NCBI GenBank assembly: GCA_019722365.1
Contig: JADFUC010001676.1
Span: 1-64,000 of the forward strand
Length of the DNA: 64,000 nucleotides
Source of the DNA: Lithospermum erythrorhizon
Taxonomy: Eukaryota; Streptophyta; Magnoliopsida; Boraginales; Boraginaceae
Direction of reading: 5' to 3'
Notes under the pieces: model-generated
The model's input: the letters and a program-made list of their open reading frames with translations, nothing else
Database searches by the model: none
What the model was told of the DNA's origin: nothing
Shown: positions 58,600 through 64,000 of the stretch, piece by piece
How the letters are laid out: each line of letters starts with the position of its first letter
How positions within the stretch are numbered: the stretch's first letter is position 1
Made by a program: the position numbers and the translations under genes

Positions 58600-60340
58600 A
58601 ATAACTTGAATGATTAAATGGGTTGTCTGTCCCAAATTTGTTCAACGGGCATTTTATGAGATCTAATTTCTTATATTTCAATAACTCCACAATTGGACGA
58701 TTTATGATATTAGTATCGGCTTGATCCGCCCATACTTTCGATTTCCAGTGATTGGCCCATGGTAAATGTGTCACCAACTTCTCGCGCGCCCGTAGTTTCC
58801 TTGGTAATAGACGAGGTTAATGTGATAGCATAATGCCAACTTCCCAATTCAGAATCTTGATTTATCCAATTATATGAATCCCCTATTGTACACGAGGTTT
58901 CCGTTTATACCTTTGTGTTATACCCGATCTCGTACCGTTATAATCCTCCACATTACGAGAGGGCGTTTGGCGTGGTCGAAATGCATTTCCGTTATCTATG
59001 AAACCTATTACTTAGGTCAGTAGTCATTCAACATAAGCTCTGTGAGAATGCTGCTTAGGACACGGATAATTTATCTTGAGAGTTACTCCGCAAGCAGTGA
59101 TATGCAGATACTACGACCTTAAACTTTTGAAGCTTCGTAAACCCATGTGATTGGTTGAACACGGATAACAACTTAATGCGTTTGGTGTTTGATTTGGATT
59201 CATTGAACTCCCCGAGTAGGGACTTCTGATCGATTATTTTCGAAGCATTAGAGGTTTTCTTGTTTGAATCGTAGCATCCAAGACCTCTCCAAAATAACGT
59301 TAGATTGCGGTGAGAATCAAATAAGGTTTGTTCTTATAATAGCGATATGTGTATATTTTACTTATCATTATTAAATGATAATGATGTGGATGAATCTTGA
59401 GCTCAGATTGACATATTGTCAAACGATAGTTGTTATGGCGTTAAGGCGATGCAGCTCAGTAAGCTAGAACACTTGAGCGTGACGGAAGATCATTGCTTAT
59501 GCCAAGGTTGTCATACCGTTGGTTGATTAGTTGTGTATCCGTATATCGAACTTTATGGATTTCACTTGTTCTTAACTTTATCTTGTAGCAATGTACTTGT
59601 ATGTCCAACTATTAAAGGAAGTGTCATTGTGCGATGCATTGCTGGGATTTTTAACATTGAATCTTGATTCTCAAACATTAGCTAGTTAGAGCAACCATCT
59701 TTCGGGTTCTCTGCAGGGCAACTTTTCAAGATCACTCATTAGTGTTATCATCAGAAACAGCCTTACTCATGACTTCTCAGTTATGTTTGTACTCAGTTTC
59801 TATATTCTGTAGTTATTTATTATGACCATACTTTTTACTTGAACAAGTCGTTCGCTGACTTTGTTTATCTATACATGTTAATTATTTGGGATGACAGCCG
59901 GAGTTGGACATTGACTTCAGCCAAACATAATATCTTTTCATTGCTCTTTAATACGTTAGATAACCTGATGTGGGAGGAGGAAGTTGTCTTCTTTGGAAAG
60001 ATTCTTCCTTTTTTTTTAGGTATTCATCTTGAATCCACTTTTGAATGCATAAATGATATAGGGTAGGCTGACTTGTTGAGCTCAAATTCAGCTTGAGTCA
60101 TTATGAATTAAGAAAAATTCAGCCCGTCTGATTCTTTGATAGAGGAACTGCATGCGATCCTATTGGAAGCGGCTTTGTTATTACCATTCTATTAGAATAT
60201 ACCGTACATACTAATTTGCACGTCTTTGTGTAAGAACCAGCGGCATAGCATGCATACAAGAATCTAATTTATGTTCATGAATTCAAACTATTTGAGCTTT
60301 TCATTAACTCATGTATATGTCATCTATTGTAGATCCGGAT
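58600..60340. other. Non-coding DNA, possibly LTR-derived
   Basis: The composition is less AT-rich between 58700 and 59480. I see no protein motif. An LTR of a gypsy or copia element is possible from its texture, but no partner repeat was found in the window. Confidence 0.3.
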
Positions 60341-60344
60341 GACC

Positions 60345-60645
60345 AGAAGTGTTTATGATTAATTGAAAATTTATCCAACACAAGAGTCACCTTGGCTTGG
60401 ACAAAATTTTGTTTATCAGTCAAGTACTGTAAACATGGACATCTCCATTTGATTAATCACTTTCATGCCAATAGTTGTTTCCTCGATAAATATAAAAGCA
60501 TTGTGGAATACAGATGATCCAAAGCATCTATGATCAATTTGAAATTTTGTCGACACAGTATCGCGACTTGGACAAATCCTATTATCGGTAGGAGTCTTTT
60601 TTTTTGTAAACATGGACGTTTCCATTTTGTTGTCATTGGTACTTC
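60345..60645. repeat. Imperfect tandem duplication, about 177-bp period
   Basis: Unit 1 (about 60345-60460) and unit 2 (about 60522-60645) share TATGATTAATTGAAAATTT / TATGATCAATTTGAAATTTT, CTTGGACAAA, and GTAAACATGGAC followed by TCCATTT, in the same order. A third partial match (CATTGGACAAATTTCTTATC near 60662) may continue the series. Confidence 0.7.
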
Positions 60646-60799
60646 CGGTAATCTATTTATCCATTGGACAAATTTCTTATCTTGGAATAAACATGTTGAT
60701 ATCAACTTTTGTCCTTGGATCTCATAATCATCGTCTTTGTTGTTAAATAGTTGGATCTTTGAAAGCATAAAGCGCTTTATTAAGGATTCCATGGTAATA

Positions 60800-61600
60800 A
60801 CAACAAGTTGAGTTCGTCTTATTATATGTCATTGGTGACTTGGGTGAAAGTTCATAAGACTTTGAACCTGATTATCATGGAATAATTTCATATCACATTT
60901 TTCATGTGATTGTCTAGATGTTGATTAACTGAGTTGTACATCTTTGCCAGTGTGTGTGAGCTAAACTAAGGTAAATATGTATTGTTGGCTTTATTTGGAT
61001 GAATCTAGTTCATCCAATATACATGTATTTCTTTAACAACTTTAAAGATTGTTAAATGTTTGAACAAACCTACTCTCAATGATTTAAACTATTTAAATGC
61101 TCTTCTGTATTTCTAGAACTAAGTGATGAAATATATACATTTATATTTTTCTTGATTTATTATTACTAATCAATATTAGAGTGTGTTTATTTGTTATTTT
61201 ACTCCTTAAATTTTTTATTTTATCCCTGTCCAAATATATTTGTTCATTAACGTTCAATTTTAAACCTAAACTGAAAGATTGTTGAGATTATGAATTTTAA
61301 ATGTTATTCACATTTTAACCATATTATTCAAAATATGATTCTCAGTGCAATGCTTTCTGATATTTTAGTAATGTGATTACATTTCTTTACAATTCATATA
61401 TATTATTGGGAATGAGGTTTCAAGTTACTACCGAAATCTTATGAACATATATATACTATAATAATTCATCTTTGGTCTAGCTAACATATTGGAATATTAT
61501 TATTGTTTGTGACTTTTATGTAAGATTAATAAAATGACAACAAAATTAATCTCATTGCATAAAAAGAAAGCATCCATGATCAAAACATAAATGAAAAACA
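60800..61600. other. AT-rich gene-free DNA
   Basis: No feature seen. Confidence 0.45.
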
Positions 61601-61604
61601 TTCA

Positions 61605-63110
61605 CGATCCAAAGCGGGGAAATTGCTTGACGATGCGTGTAATGAAGCAGTGATGCAAAATAAGCGATAAATAAGTTGAATTACCGCTAGCGCTCGGGTG
61701 CACGTATCAGCCGATCTTATTTGGCTTCTGCCAATTCAAAGAAAAGTGTCGGTATATCGATTAATGTCAAGCAGCATTCTATCGTGCCTCCCGGAAATGA
61801 AGTATCTCAGTCATAATATGGTACCTCACCAGACGGATCCGTGATAGTATGGCGTCCCGATCCAGTGGAAAAGTCCCTGCGTGGCGTATGTGCTTTGTCC
61901 CCCGGGGAGCTAGCAAAATTCCGTCACGTGAATGCCCATTTAAATACGTAACTTCTCACAACCTCGGCTGGAGTGTGTGAAAACCTATTCACGTCTCTCG
62001 TACTCATCATATATGATACTCACAATAAATAAGAGACAAAAGCGTATTTGTGGCTCAGCCAGATCTGGATACGAATCGGGGAGAGTAAATCGGGATATAT
62101 GCTTTGAATGATGTCATACGCCGTCACTCACAGTGAAATTCTGATGCTAGGAGTAAGTCGATGGCTTATTCATGGTATGTAGAATTATGAGCATTCGGGT
62201 TAATGAGTCTAGAAACACTTCGAAGAGTCTTGATTTCCGCCTACAGAGTGAAGTGAAACCGGTACTTCGAAACGTGTCCACAGGTTGAGAAAACCAATCT
62301 GCTCCTTGAGATTGTCAGCCTTGGCTTACATGCGTCTTGGCGTCATTCGCGTCTTTCAGATACTTGGTATTCTTGAGATGAAGGGAATACGGTTTTAGGA
62401 ATCTTTGGGACTTTCTTTCCCGATACATATCATTTGTTCTCTATTTGAGAACGGCTTTTCAGTCAGTGCTCTATATTACATGAAGTTGGTGCCGTCATAG
62501 GGGTTCTCGTAAAGGAGGATAAAAAGTAGGGAATTCGCAGTGTTGGAGACTTCCATAATAAATGCAGGTAGAAAGCTCATAAAAGAGCAGCCGTAATCTA
62601 TATGTCATAAATACATTCTATAATCGATAATAGAATTATTATACTAGTGTTCTGTCTGTTAAACACCTGAAAGTATGCGACAAAGCTTACGCAACCTAAA
62701 ACTGACAGCCGCGTAACATTCCGTTTTAAATCGCCATGGCGTACCGTCAATACGACTAATCATTAATCTTGGGATTACAAAATTCAACTTAGATTGTATT
62801 GGCAATCTACCGTGTTATGAGACCCCGTAGTACATTGGAAATCAGCAAAAGCGGGGCAAGCGAACAAAATTTAGAATGAAAAATATAAGCTTTGGTTCTG
62901 AAGCAGCTTAGATTCTCCGTCGAAATGGCGTCCCGGATGACACGTCTTGCCATGCTAGTAGGTCCCGGCAGCGCAGTGATCATATCTGTTTTATATTTGG
63001 CGTGGCGTTAACTCACTTTATTTATGAGGTCGGTTATTATCTTTTTATTAACCGCTATGTCCGTGTCGGTGTATCGATCCAGGCAATTTAAGGAATACAC
63101 CCGTGAAACT
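61605..63110. other. Second unassigned GC-richer block
   Basis: Richer in CG than its surroundings, without long open frames. AAAGCGGGG strings occur at about 61613 and 62849, and also at about 53027 in the gypsy-type element interior. It is probably old retroelement DNA; no domain was identified. Confidence 0.3.
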
Positions 63111-64000
63111 TTAAGGAAAATATAATACTTTATTGGAAGTTGTGATATTATTATTAGTGAAAATATTTAGAGCTTTTTAGTTAGTAAATTATTTTCTGTT
63201 GACTATCCTTTAAGGTGGATTAATAACTATAATGAATTATAAGCTTAATTATAATTAATTATCTTAAGTTTTAATCGTTACTATTAAATACATATTAAAC
63301 CGCTTAACTAAATAGTATTTATAGGTGCATGTATTTATATAATATAATAATATATCCACCAAGGTTTATGATATCATCAAATAATCATATTATCTTATGC
63401 ATGATAAAATATCAATGTTATATTCAAAAGCTTGTCATGGCAAGGATGAAGGCGATAAAATAGGCCTGTGCGTTGCGTATCGAGAATATCATCAAAATAG
63501 AAATAAACCATTTAATTTTGTTCAAGTGTAAGGTCACTAGTAATCTAATCTTGGTGTTAGTTTAATATCCCAATATTAAATTTATCTAGCATTTTCGAGA
63601 AAGTACCGATCTTGCTTACGATGATTAATTCTTAAATTATGTCGTAAATCATTTCTAACATACTAGGTCCTAATTAAATCTAATTGAGAAATGTCATTAT
63701 TAAATCAATCAAAATTAAATTTAATTGACATTTAATTCCATTAACTTAGTGATTCTTAAAAATTAGCGGTAATCTAATCTAATTAGAACTATTTTAATGT
63801 GATTAAAATAATTGAATAAATTAATTCTACGTAGAGAATTAAATTAAATCAATTCCGATTGATGTCCGTCATCGATTTTTAAAAATCCAAATGAAAGGTG
63901 AATTTGGATGGCCCAAAAATTGTTCGATTAGATTTAATAAGAATAAGCGAATCAAATCAATTAACTTCCAAAATGGCCCCGAAGGCGGAATGAGCTTGAC
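63111..64000. other. AT-rich DNA to the window edge
   Basis: Dominated by TTAATT and AATTAAAT strings; the last 60 bp become GC-richer. No gene was recognised. Confidence 0.4.

Overview
This is nuclear DNA of a flowering plant. The evidence is AT-rich intergenic DNA, GT-AG introns, plant-only gene families (two DUF538 genes, a kelch-repeat F-box gene, a P-class PPR gene, an ATXR2-like SET gene, a plant GT4 glycosyltransferase), Stowaway-type MITEs, and copia, gypsy and LINE remnants. A eudicot is likely. The family cannot be fixed from the sequence alone.

Only two genes are open from start to stop: an SVB-like DUF538 gene (15124-15687, minus) and an F-box/kelch gene (47113-48186, minus). The other host genes carry lesions. 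An ATXR2-like SET gene survives as five exon fragments (4062-4880, minus). A second, spliced DUF538 gene (11797-12728, plus) has two opposite frameshifts. A PPR gene (24230-26250, plus) is frameshifted and holds a 71-bp tandem duplication. A GT4 glycosyltransferase (36383-46089, plus) has three clean downstream exons, a 5' exon full of stops and frameshifts, and a last intron swollen to 6.8 kb by retrotransposons.

Layout: 1-2.4 kb, unassigned GC-richer DNA; 4-5 kb, SET pseudogene; 7.5-11.5 kb, LINE reverse transcriptase and RNase H remnants; 11.8-15.7 kb, the two DUF538 genes; 16-23 kb, AT-rich DNA with MITEs and a LINE scrap; 24-26.3 kb, PPR pseudogene; 26.5-31.4 kb, a 4.9-kb element with about 1.3-kb inverted arms and no recognised transposase; 31.4-35.8 kb, minisatellites and dispersed repeats; 36.4-46.1 kb, the GT4 gene with nested LTR elements in its last intron; 47.1-48.2 kb, the F-box/kelch gene; 49.6-55.5 kb, an old gypsy-type LTR element in which only gag is recognisable; 55.5-64 kb, AT-rich DNA, a 180-bp TA microsatellite and another unassigned GC-richer block.

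I see no operon-like or pathway-level link between the host genes. The main story is gene decay and repeat insertion. The most unusual structures are the 4.9-kb long-inverted-repeat element, the gag-only LTR element, and the two related LTRs facing opposite ways inside the glycosyltransferase intron. I found nothing that supports a new multi-gene system. All family calls are by eye from motifs and remembered families; no database search or alignment program was run.
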